DNA of 34,228 nt, taken from assembly GCA_023146045.1 (NCBI GenBank), contig JAGLCW010000251.1, positions 1-34,228 on the forward strand. The letters run 5' to 3'. This DNA is from Caldisericia bacterium. Its GTDB lineage: Bacteria > Caldisericota > Caldisericia > UBA6126. Below, one piece after another: positions 26,816 through 34,228 of this stretch. Below the pieces are notes generated by a model. That model saw only the letters and a list, made by a program, of their open reading frames with translations, had not been told where the DNA came from and searched no databases. Positions within the stretch are counted from its first letter, which is position 1. The number at the start of each line of letters is the position of its first letter. The position numbers and the translations under genes are program-made.

Positions 26816-27675
26816 TGTCAGAAAATGTTTACAAGCCCTTTTTGATGGAGATTGTAGATATAAAAGAAGAAGCTCCAAATACAAAAACATTTAAGTTAAA
26901 TTTTAAGAAACCAGAAGAAGCAAAGAAATTTTCTTTTAAAGCTGGACAGTTTGGCTTGTATTCTGCTTTTGGATCAGGAGAATCTACGTTTTGTATTGCT
27001 TCATCTCCAACAAGAAAAGACTATATTGAATGTACATTTAGAATAGCAGGACGTGTAACTACACAACTGGCTAATATGAATATAGGAGATACACTTGGGT
27101 TTAGAGGTCCTTACGGTAATAGTTTCCCAATAGAAGAAAAGTTTTATGGGAAAAATATTACATTTGTTGCTGGCGGGATAGGGCTTCCACCAGTTAGATG
27201 CCTCATATGGAATACACTAGATCTACGAGATAAATTTAAAGACGTAAATATAGTGTATGGGGCAAGGACATACCAAGATTTAGTTTACAAAAATGAGTTG
27301 AATGAATGGGAAAAAAGAGAAGATGTAAATCTTATCACAACAGTTGATCCCGGAGGAGAAAAGCCTGAAAATGGCTGTACAGTTGATTGGAAGGGGCATG
27401 TTGGTTTTGTGCCAACAGTTCTTGAGGAATCAAACATTAAGGGAGGTAAAGACTCAGTAGCAATAGTCTGTGGGCCACCCATAATGATAAAGTTTACTCT
27501 TGCTATTTTAGAAAAAATGGGATTTTCTCCAGAAAATATCTATACAACTCTTGAAAATAAAATGAAATGTGGAATTGGAAAATGTGGTCGATGTAACGTT
27601 GGTAATTTTTATGTTTGTAAACATGGACCAGTAATAAACCTTGCTGATCTTTCAAAATTACCACAAGAATATTAA
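26812..27675 (+). CDS. flxA: FlxA-like FAD/NAD(P)-binding oxidoreductase (PyrK/AsrB-like) with C-terminal cysteine cluster
   Basis: GDTLGFRGPYGNSFP, VAGGIGLPPVRCLIWNTL, VYGARTYQDLVYKNEL, VCGPPIMIKF, ENKMKCGIGKCGRCNVGNFYVCKHGPV. Confidence 0.85.
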   Translation: MMSENVYKPFLMEIVDIKEEAPNTKTFKLNFKKPEEAKKFSFKAGQFGLYSAFGSGESTFCIASSPTRKDYIECTFRIAGRVTTQLANMNIGDTLGFRGPYGNSFPIEEKFYGKNITFVAGGIGLPPVRCLIWNTLDLRDKFKDVNIVYGARTYQDLVYKNELNEWEKREDVNLITTVDPGGEKPENGCTVDWKGHVGFVPTVLEESNIKGGKDSVAIVCGPPIMIKFTLAILEKMGFSPENIYTTLENKMKCGIGKCGRCNVGNFYVCKHGPVINLADLSKLPQEY

Positions 27676-27684
27676 ATATTTAAC

Positions 27685-27721
27685 AATAAAAAAGCGGAGA
27701 GAGTTCTTCCGCTTTTTTATT
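27685..27721 (+). terminator. Intrinsic terminator closing the hdr-flx operon
   Basis: 14-bp inverted repeat AATAAAAAAGCGGA / TCCGCTTTTTTATT with 9-nt loop. Confidence 0.88.
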
Positions 27722-27735
27722 GAGACTAGGTGAGT

Positions 27736-27765
27736 TTTACAATGTACTTGGTTTTCTGGTACTAT
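27736..27765 (+). promoter_or_regulatory. Putative promoter of the GH106-like gene
   Basis: TTTACA - 18 nt - TACTAT with extended TGG; the -10 ends 7 nt before ATG 27773. Confidence 0.5.
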
Positions 27766-27772
27766 CTCTAAC

Positions 27773-30157
27773 ATGAGTATTGTGCAATCTTTTACAAATA
27801 CAAACAATGATTATGGTCCAGTCCCAGTATGGCACTGGAAAGCAGATGCAAACCTTGATCAAATTTTAGCAACAATAAGAGAATACCATAAACATGGAAT
27901 TACTGAATGTGTTGTTGATGCAGTAGATCTAGAAGCTCTTCCAGATGTTGTAAAAAAACCAATTTATTTATTTTGCCAAAAAAACAATTTCAGATTTTGG
28001 TTAAGCCTGAAAGAATGGATATTCACAGAAGAATCATCTCTGGATTTTTCTACATTAAGATTGTTAAGGTATCCTGTTTTTGAAAATAGAGTTTTAAACT
28101 TGGCTCAGTATGACAACAAGATTAGAGCTTTGTTTTTACAAAAAGGAGATAGGTTTCAGTACATTCCAGATGTGACAACGAAAGATAGAATTGTTTTACT
28201 ATCTGATGAAGCTGACCAAGTGCTATTATTTTTGGAGCAACCACTAGATATCCCTCAAAAAGATAAAGTAGATCTATCTCATTACTACGAGCAGTTTAAG
28301 GATGAAATTGGAAAATCAATACTGGGATTTTTTGTAGAGCCAGTGGGGTTTTATAGATTGATCAGAGAAATATCGGAATCATCAAATGGCAAAAAATTAC
28401 TTTGGCACGACAAACTGATTGACTGGGGATCTGACGTCAAAAACACTATACAAAAGGATGAGATTTATCATTTATGGTTTGATGATCCAGAGAGCATAAG
28501 TCGCCATAGAGTTCAGTATTATCTTTCCTTAAACAATATATTTAAAAAATTCTACACAAAAAAAATACAAGAATTTTGTGAATCTAAAAAGATACCAATA
28601 ATTGGTAGATTTCATTTCGATGAATTTTTAAATGAATCAATTCAGAATTATAGACATTCTGATATATCGTCTGCAGTTTTTTCTTATGCTGAAAAACTAA
28701 CTTCATCAGCTTCTTGGATTAGTAAAGAAAAAAGGACAATATCTGAGACATATGCATTTAGTCAATGGGAATCTACACTTCAACAAATGAAGGCAAACGC
28801 AGACTGGGAATATCTCAAAGGAATTGACAAAGTATTGCTTTATGGAGATCCAGACGATCCTCATGTCTCAAAATACTCATACTGGAAGTACTTTTCGTCA
28901 TACTCAAATTACATAAAAAGAATGAGCTATATTTTGTCCAACAGCCAGAGGGTGTGCAAAATTGGTGTTTTCTACCCGATTAAAACATCTTACGGGTTTA
29001 TGGCACCAAACAAATGGGATACGGTAGATATGATTGAATCTTTATTGAGTGAGTTTTCAAATCAACTGCTATCACATCAAATTGATCATAATTTTATTAA
29101 CCACGACAAATTAATGGAAAAAACATTACCATTTAAGCTTCTTGTATTTTGTAGATCACAATGTTTATATCTATCAGAGTTAATCAGATTGCAAGAATTT
29201 ATAGACAGCGGTGGGAATGTCATGCTCCTGCACACTTTACCAAGTACATGCGTTAATGTAGAACAGCAAGATGAATTTGATGTTGCACTAGCAATGGTGT
29301 TAAGGTCAGACAACGTATTTTATTTTCCTCAAGATGAGATAACTAACACTTTTACATATTCAATGAACCTGGAACCAATTTTTAGTGTTTTTCAAAAGCT
29401 TCAAATTATGGACATAAAATTGCTTGACCCCGATCCAAATATTCACATAGTTCATAGAAAAGATGAAAAAAAGCATTTTTATATGATTGCAAACACTGGT
29501 CCAGATATCAAAAATAATGCAGTTGTATTCCCAGATCAACATAAGTTAGAGATGTGGAATGCAGAGACAGGGAAAGTTCAACCTATTAGAGTAAGATATC
29601 ATGAGAAAAAAGATATATATTCCATTAGGATGTACCCATATGAATCTAAACTTTTTGTTTATGACTCAGAAAAGGAAGTTTCACAATCATCTATTTTTGT
29701 GTTCCACAACGGAAGCTACAACATAGGAGGTATCCCATTAACTGTAAGCGGAATCCCGTCCTCTTTTATTTTAAGAGGAGAGTGGGCTATACAATTCGAA
29801 AATTCTGATCCGTTCCAGTCTTATTTGTCTTCGCTACAACAACTTAAATATAAAAAGACTGGAGTCTTTAATGCGATATATAAAAAGAAATTTAATTTAC
29901 CAAACGAGTATTTAAATTTTGGATTGGTTATTGATTTGGGGGAAGTTAGAGATAACGCTGAAGTTTTTTTTAATGGACAACCATTTGGATTACGCTGTTG
30001 GCCTCCATATAGGTATTTAGTACAAAAAACGTCATGTAAGGGCGAAAATGTAATTGAAATCCATGTAACTGGAAGCATAAGCATACAATCAATAGGACTT
30101 ACTAAACGACAAGGACTTCTTGGGCCAGTAAAAATTATTCCATACCAGGCATTGTGA
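27773..30157 (+). CDS. GH106/GH2-like glycoside hydrolase-related protein (alpha-L-rhamnosidase-like), no signal peptide
   Basis: N-terminal 'PVPVWHWKADANLDQILATIREYHKHGITECVV' and C-terminal 'LVIDLGEVRDNAEVFFNGQPFGLRCWPPYRYLVQKTSCKGENVIEIHVTGS' resemble GH106-type proteins with a GH2 sugar-binding-like domain. Confidence 0.65.
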   Translation: MSIVQSFTNTNNDYGPVPVWHWKADANLDQILATIREYHKHGITECVVDAVDLEALPDVVKKPIYLFCQKNNFRFWLSLKEWIFTEESSLDFSTLRLLRYPVFENRVLNLAQYDNKIRALFLQKGDRFQYIPDVTTKDRIVLLSDEADQVLLFLEQPLDIPQKDKVDLSHYYEQFKDEIGKSILGFFVEPVGFYRLIREISESSNGKKLLWHDKLIDWGSDVKNTIQKDEIYHLWFDDPESISRHRVQYYLSLNNIFKKFYTKKIQEFCESKKIPIIGRFHFDEFLNESIQNYRHSDISSAVFSYAEKLTSSASWISKEKRTISETYAFSQWESTLQQMKANADWEYLKGIDKVLLYGDPDDPHVSKYSYWKYFSSYSNYIKRMSYILSNSQRVCKIGVFYPIKTSYGFMAPNKWDTVDMIESLLSEFSNQLLSHQIDHNFINHDKLMEKTLPFKLLVFCRSQCLYLSELIRLQEFIDSGGNVMLLHTLPSTCVNVEQQDEFDVALAMVLRSDNVFYFPQDEITNTFTYSMNLEPIFSVFQKLQIMDIKLLDPDPNIHIVHRKDEKKHFYMIANTGPDIKNNAVVFPDQHKLEMWNAETGKVQPIRVRYHEKKDIYSIRMYPYESKLFVYDSEKEVSQSSIFVFHNGSYNIGGIPLTVSGIPSSFILRGEWAIQFENSDPFQSYLSSLQQLKYKKTGVFNAIYKKKFNLPNEYLNFGLVIDLGEVRDNAEVFFNGQPFGLRCWPPYRYLVQKTSCKGENVIEIHVTGSISIQSIGLTKRQGLLGPVKIIPYQAL

Positions 30158-30164
30158 GGTTTGC

Positions 30165-30974
30165 ATGAACTACAATATTATAGAAATATTGAAAAAAAAT
30201 AGAGACTATGATGGACTTATATCCCTTTTAAAAGATGATACATTTGAAAATCGCGTAGAGATCGTTCAAGTTCTTAGTACTGTTAAAGATAAGCATGTTT
30301 TTCAAGAACTAATGCTTACACTAAGATTAGATTTAGATGAAAAAGTAAGAAGTGCCTGTGCTGAAGCAATTGGGAGTACAAAAAATGTTTCAGCATTAAC
30401 CCCTTTAATTGTAGCGTTAAAAGATGAATCCGGATCAGTAAGAGCCAGAGCAGCAGAGGGCCTTGGAAGATTGAAAGACGCACGAGCTGCGCATTCTCTT
30501 TTAAATTTACTGAACGACAGTAACCCCGGAGTTAGAAGAATAGCTGTTTCATCTCTTGGAGTAATAGCTGCACCAAAGTCACTTGACAGTATTATTGGGT
30601 GCTTGAATGATCCGGATAAATATGTTCGAGCAGCTGCAGCAGGAGCAATAGGAAGATTTAATTCAAAAAAAGGAATTGGGCCACTAAAATTATTGCTGAG
30701 TGATGTAAGCGATAAGATTGTACGTTCTGCCATTGAAGGAATAGCGAGGATAGAAGACCAACAAGCATTAGCTGTATTGGAAGAATTTAAAGATTCAGAG
30801 AAATGTCCATCTAGAATTGAAATGGTTCTTAACCAATCAATTCAAAGACTAGAAAAAAAACTGTTTGCAATTGAAATGAAAAAAACTGTAGAAGATATCA
30901 AAGAAAGTGATGCAGGTAAAGCTTACAAAAACTTCAAAGATATTTTGAAGGAGCTTAAAGATGAAGAGATTTGA
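30165..30974 (+). CDS. HEAT-repeat (PBS lyase HEAT-like) protein
   Basis: Tandem ~31-residue repeats: 'DEKVRSACAEAIGSTKNVSALTPLIVALKDESGSVRARAAEGLGRLKDARAAHSLLNLLNDSNPGVRRIAVSSLGVI...DPDKYVRAAAAGAIGRF'. Confidence 0.9.
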   Translation: MNYNIIEILKKNRDYDGLISLLKDDTFENRVEIVQVLSTVKDKHVFQELMLTLRLDLDEKVRSACAEAIGSTKNVSALTPLIVALKDESGSVRARAAEGLGRLKDARAAHSLLNLLNDSNPGVRRIAVSSLGVIAAPKSLDSIIGCLNDPDKYVRAAAAGAIGRFNSKKGIGPLKLLLSDVSDKIVRSAIEGIARIEDQQALAVLEEFKDSEKCPSRIEMVLNQSIQRLEKKLFAIEMKKTVEDIKESDAGKAYKNFKDILKELKDEEI

Positions 30975-32178
30975 TGCAATAGTTATTGGTGCCGGACCAT
31001 CCGGTATGATGGCAGCAATACAGGCAAGTAAACATGGCAGCGTTTGCATAATTGAGAGATGTCTTTCTCCAGGGAAAAAACTTCTACTAACCGGAGGAGG
31101 TCGTTGCAATATTACCGCAAATTTTTCTGTTAAAGATTTTTTAAAAGGCGTAACAAGAAATCCTTCTTTTCTGTTTTCTTCTCTTTACCAATTTTCTTCA
31201 GAAGATTCAATAAATTTTTTTAAAGAAAATAATGTTGAACTGATAACTGAGAAGTTAGGGGCAGTATTCCCTGAATCAAATAAGGCTGAAACAATAAGAC
31301 ATTGTTTTGTTACATTACTACAACAAAATCATATTTCAATCAACCATGGATATGTTGATTCTGTAAAAACGCTTGATGGAGGAACTTTCGAAATACATAT
31401 TAAAAAAGAAAAATCTGAAACTTCGATAGAATGCACCTCTCTTATAGTTTCCACTGGTGGGAAAAGCTACCCACAAACTGGATCTGATGGTACTGGGTTT
31501 ACTTTAGCTCAAAATTTTGGACATACTATTGAAAATTTAGAACCAGGGTTAACTTCATTTAATTCAGATTCTTTCGCATGGGGACATTGCAAAGGAATAT
31601 CTATCCAAAATGTAAATATTACATTAAAGAAACTAAACAAAGCTTTTACAGGAGATTTTTTGTTTACAAATAATGGTATATCCGGCCCAGTCGTTTTAAA
31701 TGCTAGTCTAGAGTCTTTTGAAGAAGAAGATGTAGAAATTGACTTTTTACCATCATTGTCGATTGGTCAATGGAAAAAATCTGTGTCTTCATTTAGGGAA
31801 AAAGGTTCTGAATTAGTGTTAAGTAAATGGTTAAAAAAGTTTTTACCAAAGCGTGTTACAGATACAATGATAGAAAATGTTGATTTCCCCCTAGATAGAA
31901 CAGGAGCCGTTTTCTCAAAAGAAGAAGAGAGAAGCATTTTTAATCAGATAAAAAAACAAACAATAACTAACATGAGAAAAAATGAAATTGGACATGCAAT
32001 GATTACATTGGGTGGTGTTAATGTGAAAGAAATTAATCCTAAAACCATGGAATCAAAACTTGTAAAGAATTTATTTTTTGCAGGTGAAATAATAGATGTT
32101 TCTGGGAAAACTGGTGGATATAATTTACAAATTGCTTTAACAACTGGATTTGTTGCTGGACAATTAGGCAATCAATAA
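30961..32178 (+). CDS. HI0933/BaiN(RdsA)-family NAD(P)/FAD-dependent oxidoreductase
   Basis: FDAIVIGAGPSGMMAAIQASKHG, LSPGKKLLLTGGGRCNITA, STGGKSYPQTGSDGTGF, FAGEIIDVSGKTGGYNLQIALTTGFVAG. Confidence 0.93.
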   Translation: MKRFDAIVIGAGPSGMMAAIQASKHGSVCIIERCLSPGKKLLLTGGGRCNITANFSVKDFLKGVTRNPSFLFSSLYQFSSEDSINFFKENNVELITEKLGAVFPESNKAETIRHCFVTLLQQNHISINHGYVDSVKTLDGGTFEIHIKKEKSETSIECTSLIVSTGGKSYPQTGSDGTGFTLAQNFGHTIENLEPGLTSFNSDSFAWGHCKGISIQNVNITLKKLNKAFTGDFLFTNNGISGPVVLNASLESFEEEDVEIDFLPSLSIGQWKKSVSSFREKGSELVLSKWLKKFLPKRVTDTMIENVDFPLDRTGAVFSKEEERSIFNQIKKQTITNMRKNEIGHAMITLGGVNVKEINPKTMESKLVKNLFFAGEIIDVSGKTGGYNLQIALTTGFVAGQLGNQ

Positions 32179-32191
32179 GGAAGAAATCATT

Positions 32192-32812
32192 ATGAAAAAA
32201 AGATTAATTATTTCATTAGTAATTGTTGTTTTAGTGTCAATTACTATTTCTGGATGCGGGAAAAAACGACCAACAAAAGTGGTTTTCGAAACTAATATAG
32301 GTAATATTGAAATGGAAATATACCCATGGTTAGCTCCAAAAAATTCTAGTAATGTTTTAACCTTAATAAAAGACGGGTTTTATGATGGGAAAAGATTTCA
32401 TAGGGTGGTAAATGGAGAAGTTATTCAAACTGGTGCATTTAAAAAAGGTAGTAAAAGCATGGATGTTCTTGATTACAACATCCCAGATGAAATAAACCCA
32501 GAAGATCTAGAATTAACCGATGAATATGTTGAACAGTTAACTGGTGGCGGGTTTACTTTTAATTATGATGTTAGATCGATACCTCTTCGTTATGGAGTAG
32601 TAGCAATGGCAAATAGAGGACCAAATACCAACCAATCTCAAATATTTATTGTAACAAATCCAAACGGAATACAATACTTAAATGGAAGATACACTGCCTT
32701 TGGTCAGGTGACTGGTGGAGTAGACGTTGTGATAGCTATTGACTCGTATGAAACAGATAAATTTGATGAACCATTAGAAGAAGTATATATTGAAAAAGCT
32801 TATATAAAGTAA
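32192..32812 (+). CDS. Cyclophilin-type peptidyl-prolyl isomerase lipoprotein
   Basis: Lipobox SITISGC; FETNIGNIEMEIYPWLAPKNSSNVLTLIKDGFYDGKRFHRVVNGEVIQTG, VVAMANRGPNTNQSQIFIVT, GRYTAFGQVTGG. Confidence 0.93.
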   Translation: MKKRLIISLVIVVLVSITISGCGKKRPTKVVFETNIGNIEMEIYPWLAPKNSSNVLTLIKDGFYDGKRFHRVVNGEVIQTGAFKKGSKSMDVLDYNIPDEINPEDLELTDEYVEQLTGGGFTFNYDVRSIPLRYGVVAMANRGPNTNQSQIFIVTNPNGIQYLNGRYTAFGQVTGGVDVVIAIDSYETDKFDEPLEEVYIEKAYIK

Positions 32813-32830
32813 TATTCTGCTTGGTTTGTA

Positions 32831-34228
32831 TTATTTGAATTGAACTTGAATACGCTTTCTTTCCTTATCTAATGAAGAGATAATTATATCAACAGGACTT
32901 CCTATAGGGTATTTTTTATAAATATCTTCAAATGTAGTTCTTGGGAGTGGTGAAAAACCACTGTATTTGATTCCAATATCAATGAAAATTCCAAAATCTG
33001 TTATGCTGCTTGTAGTTCCCTTTAACTCCATACCTTCGTGTAAATCTTCAAAGGATAGACATTTAGAGTATAAAATTGGATCTTCGAGTAGATCACGGAA
33101 ATCACTAACATTCTGTAAGAGTGAATTAGCAATGTCTTTTGAAAGAATCATCGGAAATTCATTTTTTTTACTCCAGTCAGATATATGGAGACCCGAGAGT
33201 TTTTCTATAGAAATTTCTGGATTTTCTTTAAATTCATTTTGCGAACTACCTGAATCTCTGAGTAATTTTTCTGCAATTTTATATGATTCTGGATGAATTG
33301 TTGTGTTGTCAAAAGGATTTTCACCGCCAGGTATTCTACAAAAACCAGCACACTGCTCAAATGTTTTCTTCCCAAGTCCTTTAACCTCAAGTAACTGGTT
33401 TCTATTTGAAAATGACTTTATCTGTGAGCGGTACTCTACAATTCTTTTAGCAAGACTTAAAGATAAACCAGAAATATGTCGCATTAGTGTAACAGAAGAA
33501 GTGTTGATATTCACTCCAACTTGGTTTATGGCAATTGATACTTCTTGATCTAGGTAAGAGTGAAGCATGCTTTCTAAAAGATCGTGTTGATACATTCCAA
33601 CGCCTAAAGATTCTGGCGGAGTTTTAATTAACTCTGACAAAGGATTTTGAACCCTTCTAGCAATTGATACAGCCCCCCTATAACTTACATCAATGTTTGG
33701 GAATTCTTTTCTTGCATTTTCTGATGCCGAATATACGCTAGCACCAGCTTCTGAAATAATGCGAAACTTTGTTTTACTTTTCGTTTCTTTTATCCAATCT
33801 GAGACAAATTTTGCAGTTTCATAGCTCCCAGAACCATTTCCTATGGCAATTAGTTTTGGGTGAAATTTTGAACAAATGTCAGAAAGATTCATTTTTGCTT
33901 CTTCAATCTTTAGATGAGGTGGTGTATGGAAAAAAACACCGACTTTTTGTAAGTCTCCATTTGAATCAATTAATGCCCATTTTGATCCAGTTCTGTATCC
34001 AGGATCAATTCCTAATATTGATATAGAACCCATTGGTTTTTGAAGTAATAAATAATGTACATTTTTCCCAAAAACAAACATGCTCCTAGATTCAGCAATT
34101 TCTTTAAGATTAGAATGAATTTCTCTCTCTACTCTAGGGATAATTAATCTTTTAAGACTGTCAGCAATTACAAGATTTAATTGTTCAGCATATCTGTGGT
34201 TTTGGTCAAATTTTATAAAATTATATTT
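32831..34228 (-). CDS. tex: Tex-family RNA-binding protein (YqgF-like, HhH, S1), 5' part beyond the window
   Basis: ILGIDPGYRTGSKWALID, ASVYSASENARKEFPNIDVSYRGAVSIARRVQNPLSELIKTPPESLGVGMYQHDL, C-terminal S1 domain. The frame stays open to 34228: 'KYNFIKFDQNHRYAEQLNLVIADSLKRLIIPRVEREIHSNLKEIAESRSMFVFG'. Confidence 0.95.
   Translation of the reverse strand, partial: KYNFIKFDQNHRYAEQLNLVIADSLKRLIIPRVEREIHSNLKEIAESRSMFVFGKNVHYLLLQKPMGSISILGIDPGYRTGSKWALIDSNGDLQKVGVFFHTPPHLKIEEAKMNLSDICSKFHPKLIAIGNGSGSYETAKFVSDWIKETKSKTKFRIISEAGASVYSASENARKEFPNIDVSYRGAVSIARRVQNPLSELIKTPPESLGVGMYQHDLLESMLHSYLDQEVSIAINQVGVNINTSSVTLMRHISGLSLSLAKRIVEYRSQIKSFSNRNQLLEVKGLGKKTFEQCAGFCRIPGGENPFDNTTIHPESYKIAEKLLRDSGSSQNEFKENPEISIEKLSGLHISDWSKKNEFPMILSKDIANSLLQNVSDFRDLLEDPILYSKCLSFEDLHEGMELKGTTSSITDFGIFIDIGIKYSGFSPLPRTTFEDIYKKYPIGSPVDIIISSLDKERKRIQVQFK

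Noticed and set aside
21022-27675. Possibility that the hdr-flx locus is a wholly new complex
   Set aside because: Subunit content fits the known FlxABCD-HdrABC type; only context, order and substrate seem open.
34079-34081. ATG used as the start of tex in the ORF track
   Set aside because: The reading frame continues to the window edge with Tex-like sequence (DSLKRLIIPRVEREIHSNLKEIAE), so this Met is internal.
1-34228. CRISPR arrays, insertion sequences, phage genes, rRNA or riboswitches
   Set aside because: Looked for repeats with regular spacing, transposase or integrase motifs, and conserved leaders; none was convincing.

Overview
This is a 34.2 kb, AT-rich bacterial chromosomal segment, apparently from an anaerobe that I could not place taxonomically. 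It is mostly housekeeping genes in short operons. In order: a HEAT-like protein; tRNA-Val(GAC); a secreted membrane protein plus lipoprotein pair; rplY(ctc)-prs-glmU-tRNA-Gln(TTG)-lepA on the minus strand; purE-purC; nfeD-like and SPFH genes; a HicB-like gene plus mnmA; rapZ-yvcK; a chagasin-like (I42) lipoprotein; tsaE-tsaB-tsaD; tRNA-Gln(CTG)-tRNA-Glu(CTC); a DEDDh exonuclease; rpiB-glyA-lemA-htpX; a seven-gene hdrCBA-flxDCBA-type electron-bifurcation cluster; a cytoplasmic GH106/GH2-like protein; a HEAT-repeat protein; an HI0933/BaiN-family flavoprotein; a cyclophilin lipoprotein; and a tex gene cut by the right edge. I saw no CRISPR array, transposase, phage gene or rRNA. The items most worth a second look are: (1) the HdrCBA-FlxDCBA locus, which has no hydrogenase, formate dehydrogenase or dsrC beside it; (2) a recurring promoter layout in which a -10 box ends 6-7 nt before an ATG with no Shine-Dalgarno, suggesting leaderless transcripts for several first genes; (3) a solitary HicB-like gene translationally coupled to mnmA; (4) an orphan cytoplasmic GH106-like protein; and (5) tRNA/mRNA overlaps and fusions (tRNA-Gln-glmU, tRNA-Glu against the exonuclease gene). 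I do not see convincing evidence for a wholly new defence or mobile system.
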